Assembly (NCBI RefSeq): GCF_000427965.1
Contig: NZ_ATZA01000019.1
Span: 20,575 to 84,574 of the forward strand
Origin: Olivibacter sitiensis DSM 17696
Lineage (GTDB): Bacteria; Bacteroidota; Bacteroidia; Sphingobacteriales; Sphingobacteriaceae
Reading direction: 5' to 3'
Length of the DNA stretch: 64,000 nt
Shown: piece by piece, positions 26,959 through 35,861 of the stretch
How positions within the stretch are numbered: position 1 is the first letter of the stretch
How the letters are laid out: each line of letters opens with the position of its first letter
Position numbers and translations under genes: made by a program
The notes under the pieces: model-generated
What the model saw: only the letters and a program-made list of their open reading frames with translations
What the model was told of the DNA's origin: nothing
Databases searched by the model: none

Positions 26959-27795
26959 ATGTTTCACAAGCGTATATTATTCCCCTTTTTCATATTGATA
27001 CTGATCGGTTTCTGCCTGTCTGCGTGCCGAAGCCAATATGCAGCCACCGAAAAGATCTACAAGGGACAAGCCAAGGAATTTGCCAAGTTAATCTCCACTA
27101 CACCTCCTACCAATCAAGCTTTTGACTCCTTACAAGTAGAACAAAAACAATGGATTGGCTCGGTCAACTTTGGAATCCGCAGGCCAAATTTTGTTATTAT
27201 CCACCATACGGCACAAGACTCATTGGCCCAGACCATCCATACCTTTCACCTGCCACGCACGCAAGTAAGCGCCCATTACGTGATTGGCCGAAATGGGGAA
27301 GTGGTGCAGATGGTGAACGATTACCTCCGGGCGCAGCATGCCGGCATAGGAAAATGGGGAAAGGACACGGATCTCAACTCCTCCTCCATTGGCATTGAGC
27401 TGGACAACAATGGACATGAACCTTGGTCGGACATACAAATAGAAAACCTCATAAAATTGCTGGCCATCTTAAAGGAAAAGTACAAAATACCCGAGGCCAA
27501 TTTTATCGGTCATTCCGATATTGCCCCTAAAAGGAAACCCGACCCCGCCAATTTCCCTTGGGATCGACTTGCACAGGAAGGTTTTGGCTATTGGTATGAT
27601 GACCTGGACAGCTTGGTGATGCCACCTGAAGGCTTTGATCCCGAAGTGGCACTAAGCCTGATAGGATATGACACTAGTGATATCAATGCGGCTATCGTGG
27701 CCTTCAAGCGCCATTTTATACAAGACGACATCGAACCTGTCTTGACCGAAAGGGACTTGAAGATATTGTACAATATCTATCCGAAATATAAATAA
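26959..27795 (+). CDS. N-acetylmuramoyl-L-alanine amidase, lipoprotein
   Basis: A 278-residue peptidoglycan amidase of the amidase_2 (PGRP-like) fold. The signal peptide ends in a lipobox LSAC with Cys23, so it is membrane-anchored. Zinc ligands are the first His of VIIHHTA and the His of NFIGHSDIAPKRKPDP, with the conserved Lys in the same loop. The AHYVIGRNGEVVQMV and SIGIELDN segments complete the core. About 60 extra residues at the C-terminus may bind the wall. It cuts the bond between MurNAc and the stem peptide. Confidence 0.92.
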   Translation: MFHKRILFPFFILILIGFCLSACRSQYAATEKIYKGQAKEFAKLISTTPPTNQAFDSLQVEQKQWIGSVNFGIRRPNFVIIHHTAQDSLAQTIHTFHLPRTQVSAHYVIGRNGEVVQMVNDYLRAQHAGIGKWGKDTDLNSSSIGIELDNNGHEPWSDIQIENLIKLLAILKEKYKIPEANFIGHSDIAPKRKPDPANFPWDRLAQEGFGYWYDDLDSLVMPPEGFDPEVALSLIGYDTSDINAAIVAFKRHFIQDDIEPVLTERDLKILYNIYPKYK

Positions 27796-27853
27796 GTTTA
27801 TTGGCTGATCAGTCATTTGTTGACTGGCTTGAAAGGCTGCTCACAATGCAAAA

Positions 27854-29839
27854 TTAAGCATCGATCCAATTACCATCCTGACGGATAATCTCAATCAACT
27901 CGTTGAGCGCATCGGCAGATGGTACATTGCGCTTGACCACTTCCTTGCTTCTGTAGAGGGTTACTTTTCCAGGGCCAGCTCCCACATAGCCATAGTCGGC
28001 ATCGGCCATTTCGCCGGGACCGTTGACGATACAGCCCATAATGGCTATTTTCAAACCTTTTAGATGGCTGGTGCGACTGCGGATCATCTGGGTGGTCTCC
28101 TGTAGGTCAAACAGTGTTCGGCCACAACTGGGACAAGAAATATATTCGGTTTTGGATATACGCGACCGCGTGGCTTGCAGGATAGCAAAGGAGGCAGAAA
28201 CCAATTTATCTGTGGGTATGGCAGGCGAATCTATCCAAATGCCATTTCCCATCCCGTCAATGAGTAATGCGCCCATATCCGTTGCGGCATATAGCTGCAT
28301 TTTCGAAATAGGCTCTTCGTCGCTCATGATGTCTCCAAGTGGACCATTGAAATCCTTTGGATCGTAACTGCGCTTGACGATAACCGGCATATCAAGCCCC
28401 CATTCCTTCAACTGATAGAAAAATTGGCGCTGATCTGCCATGCCGTGCGCCGCATTGGTTGTCAGCACAAAGACCAAGGTTTCGTCTACCGGCAAGTCTG
28501 CAAACAAATTGCCGTAAAGATCGTCCTTTTTCAAAGAGACCAGGTTCAGGTGCGCATCCCGTTCGTCGGCATGGATATATTGTTCCAAGCTATAGAGCGG
28601 ATGTGCGTTGGCCTTATTCTTCAATAGCTGCCAAGTAGGATAATCGTATACCTGCTTGAGGTTGCCCGGCATCTGAAAAGAAGGCAAATTGCTGCCCAAA
28701 AAAACAAAATCTACCGACTGCTCTCCCATGTGGAACTTATCCAGTAAAGGATCGTATATATAACCTATTTCGTTCAGTACGGCAGGATCTACCAACCGCT
28801 TGGCTGACAGATCGGCCACTACCCGTGGCACCATAGCACCGCCGATGAAGGCGTTCACCTCGGCCACTTCCCTCCTGCCATCTTTGACCGACGGCTCGGC
28901 AGCTTCACTTGCTACAGGAGCATGTGCCGCACGCGACACATAGCGTTTCACCAGGGCCCTTGCCACGGGAGCCTCCAGCTCGGGTTCTTCCGTGAGCGAT
29001 ACCCGCACCGTATCTCCCAAACCGTCTTCCAGCAAGGTACCGATACCCACGGCCGATTTGATGCGGCCATCTTCGCCGTCGCCGGCCTCCGTCACGCCCA
29101 GGTGCAAGGGGTAGTTCATTCCCTCTGCCACCATTTTCTCTACCAACAGCCTGTAGGCCTGCACCATCACCTGCGGATTGCTCGATTTCATGGAGATGAC
29201 CAAATTATAATAATTCAGGTCCTCACAGATACGCATAAACTCCATGGCAGACTCCACCATGCCCTCGGGCGTATCGCCATAATGGCTCATGATACGGTCG
29301 GAAAGCGACCCGTGGTTAGTACCGATACGCATGGCCGTGCCGTATTCCTTGCAGATCTTCACCAATGGCGCAAACTTAGCGTATATGCGTTCCAGTTCAG
29401 CCTGATACTCGGTATCGGTATAGGTCAGCTGGTCAAACTTCTTCTTGTCGGCATAATTGCCCGGATTGATACGTACTTTCTCAACGATACGGGCCGCTAC
29501 TTCAGCCGCATTGGGCGTAAAGTGAATATCGGCCACTAAAGGCACATGACAACCACGCCTACGAAGTTCTTTCTTTATTTCAGCCAGGTTTTGAGCCTCT
29601 TTGATACTTGGAGCCGTAATACGCACATACTCACATCCGGCTTCTACCATGCGAATGGTTTGCTCCACCGATCCCATGGTATCCATCGTATCCACCGTAG
29701 TCATGCTTTGGATACGTATGGGTTGATGTCCTCCCATAGGCACATCGCCAATGCTTACCTCGCGCGTAAGCCAACGTTTGTAATGGGTAAGTGATTCGCA
29801 ATAGCCCCCAGGCAAGATCAAACTTTTAGCCGTATCCAT
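27854..29839 (-). CDS. ispG: 4-hydroxy-3-methylbut-2-enyl diphosphate synthase
   Basis: A 661-residue IspG (GcpE), which converts MEcPP to HMBPP in the non-mevalonate isoprenoid pathway. The TIM-barrel part contains GGHQPIRIQSMTTVDT, VADIHFTPNAA and VRINPGNYADKKKF. The 4Fe-4S domain has Cys ligands in YISCPSCGRTLFDL and GCIVNGPGEM. A large domain inserted at about 330-560 makes it nearly twice the E. coli length, as in plants, chlamydiae and other Bacteroidota. Start ATG 29839 was chosen; earlier in-frame codons would overlap tonB. Confidence 0.92.
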   Translation of the reverse strand: MDTAKSLILPGGYCESLTHYKRWLTREVSIGDVPMGGHQPIRIQSMTTVDTMDTMGSVEQTIRMVEAGCEYVRITAPSIKEAQNLAEIKKELRRRGCHVPLVADIHFTPNAAEVAARIVEKVRINPGNYADKKKFDQLTYTDTEYQAELERIYAKFAPLVKICKEYGTAMRIGTNHGSLSDRIMSHYGDTPEGMVESAMEFMRICEDLNYYNLVISMKSSNPQVMVQAYRLLVEKMVAEGMNYPLHLGVTEAGDGEDGRIKSAVGIGTLLEDGLGDTVRVSLTEEPELEAPVARALVKRYVSRAAHAPVASEAAEPSVKDGRREVAEVNAFIGGAMVPRVVADLSAKRLVDPAVLNEIGYIYDPLLDKFHMGEQSVDFVFLGSNLPSFQMPGNLKQVYDYPTWQLLKNKANAHPLYSLEQYIHADERDAHLNLVSLKKDDLYGNLFADLPVDETLVFVLTTNAAHGMADQRQFFYQLKEWGLDMPVIVKRSYDPKDFNGPLGDIMSDEEPISKMQLYAATDMGALLIDGMGNGIWIDSPAIPTDKLVSASFAILQATRSRISKTEYISCPSCGRTLFDLQETTQMIRSRTSHLKGLKIAIMGCIVNGPGEMADADYGYVGAGPGKVTLYRSKEVVKRNVPSADALNELIEIIRQDGNWIDA

Positions 29840-29877
29840 ATCAAGGGCAAAGATATGGATTTTAGCCCATACGGCAA

Positions 29878-30714
29878 TTATTGCAGCTGCAATTGTATCG
29901 GCAAGGTGTAGACCACCCTTACAGGTCGACCATTTTGTATACCGGGCTTCCATCGTGGGGCACTTTGCAGCACCCTTATCGCTTCTTCACCGGTACCTTT
30001 GCCAATTGCCTTCAGAATCTCAAAGCCACTCAAGCTCCCATCTTTCTCTACGACAAACTTAACGACAATCCTTCCTTGTACGCCAACAGTTTGCAGCTCC
30101 GAAGGTATACGGTAATGCTTAGCCACGTAATCCAGAAAAGCCGCCATGCCTCCGGGAAATGAAGGCATGATCTCCACATGCTCCATCACCTCATTCCCTC
30201 CATGCGCCGCCGTTCCTTCCGTAATTCCTTGCCCCTTGCCCGATTCGCTTACCGCCACGCCTATGGTAATATCCGCACCCGGATCGCCCGCAATGGTCTT
30301 TGGCCCGGGATTTGACTTTTTCAAGTCGGCTACAGTAGGCACCTCATCTACGGCCATATGCGCTTGTACTACCCTTGGCCGAGGCATCCGCACCTGATCC
30401 ATTCGTGCCTTAGCAGGCGCAGCTGCAGGAGTGCTGGGCACAATTATTTTTTCCTCAAGGGCTATCGGAGGCATCAAATCTACTCCCGTGGAGACATCGC
30501 CACCTGGTATAACGACCGCATCAGGCTTCAAATGGCCCCACAAATAAGGCGCTACCACTCCCAACAAAAAAAGCCCCATTCCAGCAAATAGTGCTTTCGT
30601 CAAATCGCTATTGGCCTGCTTGCGCATCACATACGCTCCATATAGCTTGTTTCTTCCTTCAAAGACCAGCTCCAGCCAGTCGCTTGACATAATATTGGCA
30701 CCTTTGAACAACAT
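29878..30714 (-). CDS. Energy transducer TonB
   Basis: A 278-residue TonB family protein. The N-terminus WLELVFEGRNKLYGAYVMRK is the Bacteroidota-type cytoplasmic segment, followed by one membrane helix (about 38-60), a proline-rich periplasmic linker, and the C-terminal TonB domain (about 185-278) with VQGRIVVKFVVEKDGSLSG and a PRWKPGIQNGRPVRV motif. It couples the proton gradient to outer-membrane receptors. ATG 30714 keeps the whole N-terminal segment. It lies 38 bp upstream of ispG. Confidence 0.92.
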   Translation of the reverse strand: MLFKGANIMSSDWLELVFEGRNKLYGAYVMRKQANSDLTKALFAGMGLFLLGVVAPYLWGHLKPDAVVIPGGDVSTGVDLMPPIALEEKIIVPSTPAAAPAKARMDQVRMPRPRVVQAHMAVDEVPTVADLKKSNPGPKTIAGDPGADITIGVAVSESGKGQGITEGTAAHGGNEVMEHVEIMPSFPGGMAAFLDYVAKHYRIPSELQTVGVQGRIVVKFVVEKDGSLSGFEILKAIGKGTGEEAIRVLQSAPRWKPGIQNGRPVRVVYTLPIQLQLQ

Positions 30715-30853
30715 AAGACAGGATTTTCAGATTAAACCATGTAATGACTTTAATACTAAGATGAAATCGGTCATCCGTTTCCACAAAAGGGAGCATTAAA
30801 ATGTCAAAACAGCGTTTTGTATCCCATCCGTCCCAAAAATGAAAAAATTATTA

Positions 30854-30861
30854 TAAGTTTG
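30854..30861 (+). promoter_or_regulatory. -7 element of lpd
   Basis: TAAGTTTG matches TAnnTTTG and lies 46 bp before the lpd start. A -33 element is not clear. Confidence 0.4.
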
Positions 30862-30906
30862 TAGGCTTAGAAAAAGTACGAAGACAAATATCAAAATAAA
30901 ACGGAA

Positions 30907-32295
30907 ATGAACTACGACATCATTGTAATTGGTAGTGGGCCCGGCGGATATGTAGCTGCTATCAGGGCATCTCAATTGGGCTTCAAAACAGCTATCGTGG
31001 AGCGCGAGTCTCTGGGCGGTATCTGCTTGAACTGGGGATGTATCCCTACCAAGGCTTTATTGAAAAGTGCGCAAGTTTTTGAATATCTCAATCATGCTGC
31101 CGACTACGGCATCAAGGTAGAAGGTGGTGAGGCCGACTTTGCCGCCATCATAAAGCGAAGCCGTGGTGTGGCCGATGGCATGAGCAAGGGCATTCAATTC
31201 CTGATGAAGAAAAACAAGATCGATGTCATTATGGGTACCGCCAAGATCAAGAAAGGTGGCAAAGTGGAAGTGAAAGGCGGTGACGGATCTACAAAAGAAT
31301 ATACAGCCAAACACACGATATTGGCCACTGGAGCTCGCTCTAGGGAATTGCCCAACCTCAAACAAGACGGCAAGACCATTATAGGCTATCGTCAGGCCAT
31401 GAATTTGGAAAAACAACCCAAGTCATTGGTAGTTGTTGGTTCCGGGGCTATCGGCGTGGAATTTGCTTATTTCTATAATTCGATAGGCACCAAGGTGACC
31501 GTAGTGGAATACCTAGACCGTATTGTTCCCGTAGAAGACACCGATATTTCCAAGCAATTGGAGAAGAGCTTGAAGAAAGCGGGTATCGACATCCTCACCA
31601 GCGCCGAGGTAACAGGCGTGGACACCTCCTCATCTCCGGCAAAGGTAAGCATCAAGACTGCCAAGGGCGAGCAAACCATCGAGGCAGAGGTCGTATTATC
31701 GGCAGTTGGCATTACGCCCAATATCGAAAATCTGGGTCTTGAAGAGGTAGGCGTCAAAACGGACAAAGGACGTGTACTGGTAGATGATTATTATAAAACC
31801 AACGTAGAAGGTGTATACGCCATAGGCGATATCGTAAAAGGTCAAGCTTTGGCACACGTGGCGTCTGCCGAAGGTATTACCTGTGTAGAGAAGATAAAAG
31901 GACTGCACGTAGAGCCTATCAACTACAACAACATTCCGGGATGTACCTATTGCTCGCCAGAGATTGCCTCCGTGGGCTATACCGAAAAAGCTGCCAAAGA
32001 CGCAGGTTATGAGCTTAAGATTGGTAAATTCCCATTCTCAGCATCAGGCAAGGCAAGTGCCTCTGGAGCTAAGGATGGTTTTGTGAAAGTCATCTTCGAT
32101 GCCAAATACGGCGAGTTCCTTGGAGCCCACTTGATTGGCAACAACGTGACCGAAATGATAGCCGAAGTGGTTGTGGCCCGCAAACTGGAAACTACCGGAC
32201 ACGAGATCATTAAATCGGTACACCCGCACCCTACCATGAGCGAAGCCATTATGGAAGCAGCTGCGGACGCCTATGGCGAGTGTATCCATTTGTAG
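30907..32295 (+). CDS. lpdA: Dihydrolipoyl dehydrogenase
   Basis: A 462-residue flavoprotein that reoxidises dihydrolipoamide in the 2-oxoacid dehydrogenase and glycine cleavage complexes. FAD motif GSGPGGYVAAIRA (about 9-21), the redox pair Cys40/Cys45 in GGICLNWGCIPTKA, the NAD motif VVGSGAIGVEFAYF (about 175-190), the second FAD motif GVYAIGDI and the catalytic His-Glu region HPHPTMSEAIMEAA near the end are all present. It is a single gene ended by a strong hairpin. Confidence 0.95.
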   Translation: MNYDIIVIGSGPGGYVAAIRASQLGFKTAIVERESLGGICLNWGCIPTKALLKSAQVFEYLNHAADYGIKVEGGEADFAAIIKRSRGVADGMSKGIQFLMKKNKIDVIMGTAKIKKGGKVEVKGGDGSTKEYTAKHTILATGARSRELPNLKQDGKTIIGYRQAMNLEKQPKSLVVVGSGAIGVEFAYFYNSIGTKVTVVEYLDRIVPVEDTDISKQLEKSLKKAGIDILTSAEVTGVDTSSSPAKVSIKTAKGEQTIEAEVVLSAVGITPNIENLGLEEVGVKTDKGRVLVDDYYKTNVEGVYAIGDIVKGQALAHVASAEGITCVEKIKGLHVEPINYNNIPGCTYCSPEIASVGYTEKAAKDAGYELKIGKFPFSASGKASASGAKDGFVKVIFDAKYGEFLGAHLIGNNVTEMIAEVVVARKLETTGHEIIKSVHPHPTMSEAIMEAAADAYGECIHL

Positions 32296-32318
32296 CAGTT
32301 AGTAGACATCATTATAGC

Positions 32319-32351
32319 AAGTCATTGGAATGTGCTCCAATGACTTTTTTT
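32319..32351 (+). terminator. Rho-independent terminator of lpdA
   Basis: A perfect 11-bp stem (32319-32329 and 32336-32346) with a 6-nt loop, followed by a T-run, 24 bp after the lpd stop codon. Confidence 0.85.
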
Positions 32352-32538
32352 ATTTCATACCCCATGATATGGTAAAAATCACTTTGCATTAAGTAAATTT
32401 ACCTCCATCAAAAGACAGGTCCATAGTTTGAAGTTGCTTATGTCAGCATGCTTACGATACTTGTTGAATGATTGATTTTGTGCGTATTGCCTGCCTTTCG
32501 GGAGATTGGCTTTTTTACTTTTTACTTGATACTAAACT

Positions 32539-33777
32539 ATGGCCCTAAACTACGTTTGGATTGCATTTTTTCTTGTCGCCTTTGCCGTTGCACTAATCCG
32601 CCTTATTTTCTTTGGCGATACGGAAATCTTCAAGATCATTGTCGACGGCACCTTTGATTCTGCCAAGATGGGCGTGATGGATATTGCCTTGCCCCTCATA
32701 GGCATCATGACCCTTTGGCTGGGCATCATGAACATCGGCGAAAAGGCAGGAGCCATTACCTTCATTTCGCGCATCATCGGCCCATTCTTCAACCGCATCT
32801 TCCCCGAAGTACCCAGAAACCATCCAGCCACGGGACATATGGTCATGAACTTCTCCGCCAATCTGCTTGGACTCGACAATGCGGCAACACCCTTTGGGCT
32901 CAAGGCCATGAAATCCCTGCAAGAGATCAACCCCAACAAGGAAGAAGCCAGCAATGCGCAAATCATGTTCTTGGTGCTGCACACATCGGGACTGACGCTC
33001 ATCCCGCTGAGCATTATGGCCCAAAGGGCTATCTTGGGTGCAAATGACCCTTCGGACATATTCATTCCCTGTCTCATTGCCACCTACGTAGCTACCGTGG
33101 TGGGGCTTATCGCAGTGGCCATCAAACAACGTATCAACTTGTTCAATAGCGTAGTTATTTCTTGGTTGGGAGGCATCACGCTCGTATTGGGCGGTATGAT
33201 AAGCTATTTTCATTTCTTTCTCAACAAGGAACAGATAGAACTTTTCTCCAAGGTCTTTTCCAATATCATCCTCTTCAGCATCATTGTGCTGTTTATCTTG
33301 GGTGCCATCCGCAAGAAGGTAAATGTATATGAAACCTTTATAGAAGGGGCCAAAGAGGGATTTACTACCTGCGTAACCATTATCCCTTATCTCGTAGGCA
33401 TGTTGGTAGCCATCGGTGTACTCCGCAATTCGGGTGTATTGGGTTATATCGTCGACGGTTTTGCGTGGACCTTTCAACAGGCAGGGCTTCCCACCGACTT
33501 CACCCCTGCCCTACCCACGGCATTTATCAAGCCACTGAGCGGCAGCGGGGCCAAGGCCATGATGGTAGACACCATGACCACCTATGGCCCCGATTCCTTC
33601 ATTGGCCGACTGGCATGCGTATTTAATGGTTCGGCAGACACCACGTTCTATATCGTGGCACTCTACTTTGGTTCGGTAGGCATCAAACGTACCCGCTATT
33701 CCATCCCTTACGGACTTATCGCCGATTTGGCAGGTATTATAGCGGCTATTTTTGTGGCTTATTTATTTTTTGGATAG
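32539..33777 (+). CDS. SpmA-SpmB fusion, nucleoside-recognition domain membrane protein
   Basis: A 412-residue inner-membrane protein made of two gate (nucleoside recognition) domains. The first, SpmA-like half has GVMDIALPLIGIMTLWLGIM and NFSANLLGLDNAATPFGLKAM; the second, SpmB-like half has GAKEGFTTCVTIIPYLVGMLV and LPTAFIKPLSGSGAKAMMVD. In spore formers SpmA and SpmB are separate and act in spore dehydration; this organism shows no sporulation genes, so the role must differ, perhaps transport. Predicted 10 to 11 helices. Confidence 0.88.
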   Translation: MALNYVWIAFFLVAFAVALIRLIFFGDTEIFKIIVDGTFDSAKMGVMDIALPLIGIMTLWLGIMNIGEKAGAITFISRIIGPFFNRIFPEVPRNHPATGHMVMNFSANLLGLDNAATPFGLKAMKSLQEINPNKEEASNAQIMFLVLHTSGLTLIPLSIMAQRAILGANDPSDIFIPCLIATYVATVVGLIAVAIKQRINLFNSVVISWLGGITLVLGGMISYFHFFLNKEQIELFSKVFSNIILFSIIVLFILGAIRKKVNVYETFIEGAKEGFTTCVTIIPYLVGMLVAIGVLRNSGVLGYIVDGFAWTFQQAGLPTDFTPALPTAFIKPLSGSGAKAMMVDTMTTYGPDSFIGRLACVFNGSADTTFYIVALYFGSVGIKRTRYSIPYGLIADLAGIIAAIFVAYLFFG

Positions 33778-33892
33778 GAAATATCTTTAGATAATAGTAG
33801 AGCACAATGGATTATAACCAAACAGAAATTATACTCTCGATGTACAGATGTATGTACAACAAAACGTGATTATTACAAAAACCGTAATTTTG

Positions 33893-33928
33893 CCATCCTG
33901 AGCGACGTCATTGGATTCTCGCTTAGGA
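33893..33928. repeat. Degenerate CATCCTGAGCG-type repeat
   Basis: CCATCCTGAGCGACGTCATT, with a following GGATTCTCGC, resembles the widespread bacterial interspersed repeat of the type CATCCTGAGCG...GGATCTC. The arms 33897-33905 and 33919-33927 pair with one G-U. It lies in the gap before the DUF4143 gene. Confidence 0.5.
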
Positions 33929-33971
33929 AAAAAGAAAAAAAGCTCTGTAATCAGATTTTCAAAAAAAATGC

Positions 33972-34002
33972 TTTGCTGTTTGGTATAATAAAGTTATTTT
34001 TG
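33972..34002 (+). promoter_or_regulatory. Promoter of the DUF4143 ATPase gene
   Basis: TTTG (33972-33975), 19 bp, TATTTTTG (33995-34002): a full match to the Bacteroidota promoter, 26 bp before the start codon. Confidence 0.65.
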
Positions 34003-34028
34003 GGCAAATTTAAAGTTGTACTTAAAAA

Positions 34029-35198
34029 ATGTCCAAATCAAAGACAGGGTTTTTACAGCGTCAATTACATAGCGAATTAGTCAGGTTGTCAGGTTTATAT
34101 ACCGTTATGGTCATAACCGGACCAAGACAGTCGGGAAAGACCTCTTTATGCAAACATCAGTTTCCGGACTATCATTATGTCAATCTGGAAAACCCGAGTA
34201 TCAGAGAACAGATTTTAACTGCACCCAAAGCGTTTCTGGAACAATATGCCGATGGGCTGATTATAGATGAAGCTCAACATCTTCCCGAGTTGTTTTCCTA
34301 TATTCAGGTAATCGTAGACGAAAATGAACAAACAAAATTTGTCCTGACAGGAAGTAGTAATTTTTCATTATTGCAGGGCATTACCCAATCGTTGGCGGGC
34401 AGAGCAGTAGTTTTAACTTTATTGCCTTTTTCCTTAAAGGAAATCGGTCAGAATATTGATAAAAGTACGGATAAATTAATGCTCAACGGCGGATATCCTG
34501 CCGTGTGGGCAAAAAATATTCCGATACAAGATGTGGCCCAAAACTATTACAACACCTATATAGAGCGAGATGTTCGGCAATTGTTAAACATCAAAGATAT
34601 TACCCGGTTTCAGACATTTATCAAGCTGTGCGCCGGCAGGATAGGAACAGAATTCAACGCATCGTCACTGTCCAACGAAATCGGTGTTTCAGTTCCTACT
34701 ATTCAGGAATGGCTGAGTGTATTAGAAGCGTCTTATGTGCTGTTCAGGCTTCCGCCCTTTTTTAAAAACATAGGAAAACGTTTGGTCAAATCACCTAAGA
34801 TTTACTTTTATGATACTGGCTTAGCTTGTTTCTTGTTAGGTATCGAAAATGAACAACAACTGACTACACATCCTTTGCGTGGGGCTGTTTTTGAGAATAT
34901 GGTGGTACTGGAGTTTTTTAAAAACCGGTACAATCAGGGCAAGTTGCCAAATTTGTATTTCTATAGAGATAAATCGCAAAACGAAGTGGATTTAATTGAA
35001 GAAAAAGGGACGCAGCTATTTGCTTATGAGATCAAATCCGCAAAAATCTTTACCAAAGGCTTTGTCAGAAACCTGGATTATTTCCGGAAAGTAGCCGGGG
35101 ATGACGTAGTATCCACACAGGTCATTTACGATGGAGAAAATGACATTTACAGTCTAGAAAACGGAATGGTCAATTTCAGGAATATGAAGCTTACATAG
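34029..35198 (+). CDS. AAA-type ATPase with DUF4143 domain
   Basis: A 389-residue protein. The N-terminal ATPase has Walker A VITGPRQSGKTSLCKHQF, Walker B GLIIDEAQHLPELFS and sensor-1 FVLTGSSNFSL. The C-terminal DUF4143 domain (about 190-350) has a winged-helix-like part and the nuclease-like motif NEVDLIEEKG with YEIKSAK, which resembles the PD-(D/E)xK core but is not known to cut DNA. Members are often singletons that vary between strains. The gene looks more AT-rich than its neighbours and has its own promoter, which fits a mobile accessory gene. Confidence 0.88.
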   Translation: MSKSKTGFLQRQLHSELVRLSGLYTVMVITGPRQSGKTSLCKHQFPDYHYVNLENPSIREQILTAPKAFLEQYADGLIIDEAQHLPELFSYIQVIVDENEQTKFVLTGSSNFSLLQGITQSLAGRAVVLTLLPFSLKEIGQNIDKSTDKLMLNGGYPAVWAKNIPIQDVAQNYYNTYIERDVRQLLNIKDITRFQTFIKLCAGRIGTEFNASSLSNEIGVSVPTIQEWLSVLEASYVLFRLPPFFKNIGKRLVKSPKIYFYDTGLACFLLGIENEQQLTTHPLRGAVFENMVVLEFFKNRYNQGKLPNLYFYRDKSQNEVDLIEEKGTQLFAYEIKSAKIFTKGFVRNLDYFRKVAGDDVVSTQVIYDGENDIYSLENGMVNFRNMKLT

Positions 35199-35262
35199 AA
35201 GAAGATTTTTTTTTACTAACTTTATTCGTTGAATTTTTCCATCAATTCTTCTCAATAATTAC

Positions 35263-35640
35263 ATGAAAAGAACCACGACAATTGCATTGATAGCCCACGA
35301 TGGCAAAAAGGCCGAAATGGTCGCATTCGTCAAAGACCATTTTGATATTTTGCAACCTTTGCACCTAGTAGCAACGGGTACTACGGGCATGTATATCCAA
35401 CAAACAGGACTTAAAGTGACGCGCAAGCTGAGTGGCCCCAAAGGCGGGGACGCGCAGATTGCCGCCATGGCTGCCGAAGGCAAGGTAGATGCCATTATCT
35501 TCTTTCGTGACCCATTGGGACAACACCCTCACGAACCGGACATCCAAATGCTTATGCGCATCTGCGACGTACACAACGTACCCTTGGCGACCAATCCAGC
35601 TTCCGGCAAATTGATTCTTAGTGGATTTGAAAACAAATAG
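35263..35640 (+). CDS. mgsA: Methylglyoxal synthase
   Basis: A 125-residue enzyme that converts dihydroxyacetone phosphate to methylglyoxal and phosphate, a bypass of lower glycolysis when phosphate is short. Family signatures: LIAHDGKKAEMV, VATGTTG, GPKGGDAQIAA with catalytic Asp63, and FFRDPLGQHPHEPD with the active-site histidines, then NVPLATNPAS. Length is normal. Confidence 0.93.
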   Translation: MKRTTTIALIAHDGKKAEMVAFVKDHFDILQPLHLVATGTTGMYIQQTGLKVTRKLSGPKGGDAQIAAMAAEGKVDAIIFFRDPLGQHPHEPDIQMLMRICDVHNVPLATNPASGKLILSGFENK

Positions 35641-35689
35641 TATACTTTAATCTTGTTACGGATGCAACATCTGGCACTCGTACATTAAT

Positions 35690-35735
35690 CTGCCATATCT
35701 CGCATCTCACATCTGATGTCTCATATCTCTTTAGT
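35690..35735. repeat. Low-complexity tract before coaA
   Basis: Degenerate units of the type CATATCTCGCATCTCACATC and GATGTCTCATATCTC, the reverse complement of the tract at 2174-2250. Confidence 0.45.
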
Positions 35736-35861
35736 AATATTCTTGCCATATCTCATTGAATATAGATCAAAAACTTTTCTATTCACTGATTTTCTTCTAT
35801 TTTTGACGCCTTAAAACAAACACACAGGCCCCAATGGGCTGTAAAACAAAGCATCGCGTGC

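Noticed and set aside
28922..29539. 205-codon plus-strand open frame inside ispG
   Set aside because: Antisense shadow of ispG; the translation is His-rich and has no recognisable motif.
32593..33477. 294-codon minus-strand open frame inside the SpmAB gene
   Set aside because: It is the mirror of a convincing membrane protein, and its Asp/Glu/His-rich translation is typical of an antisense shadow.
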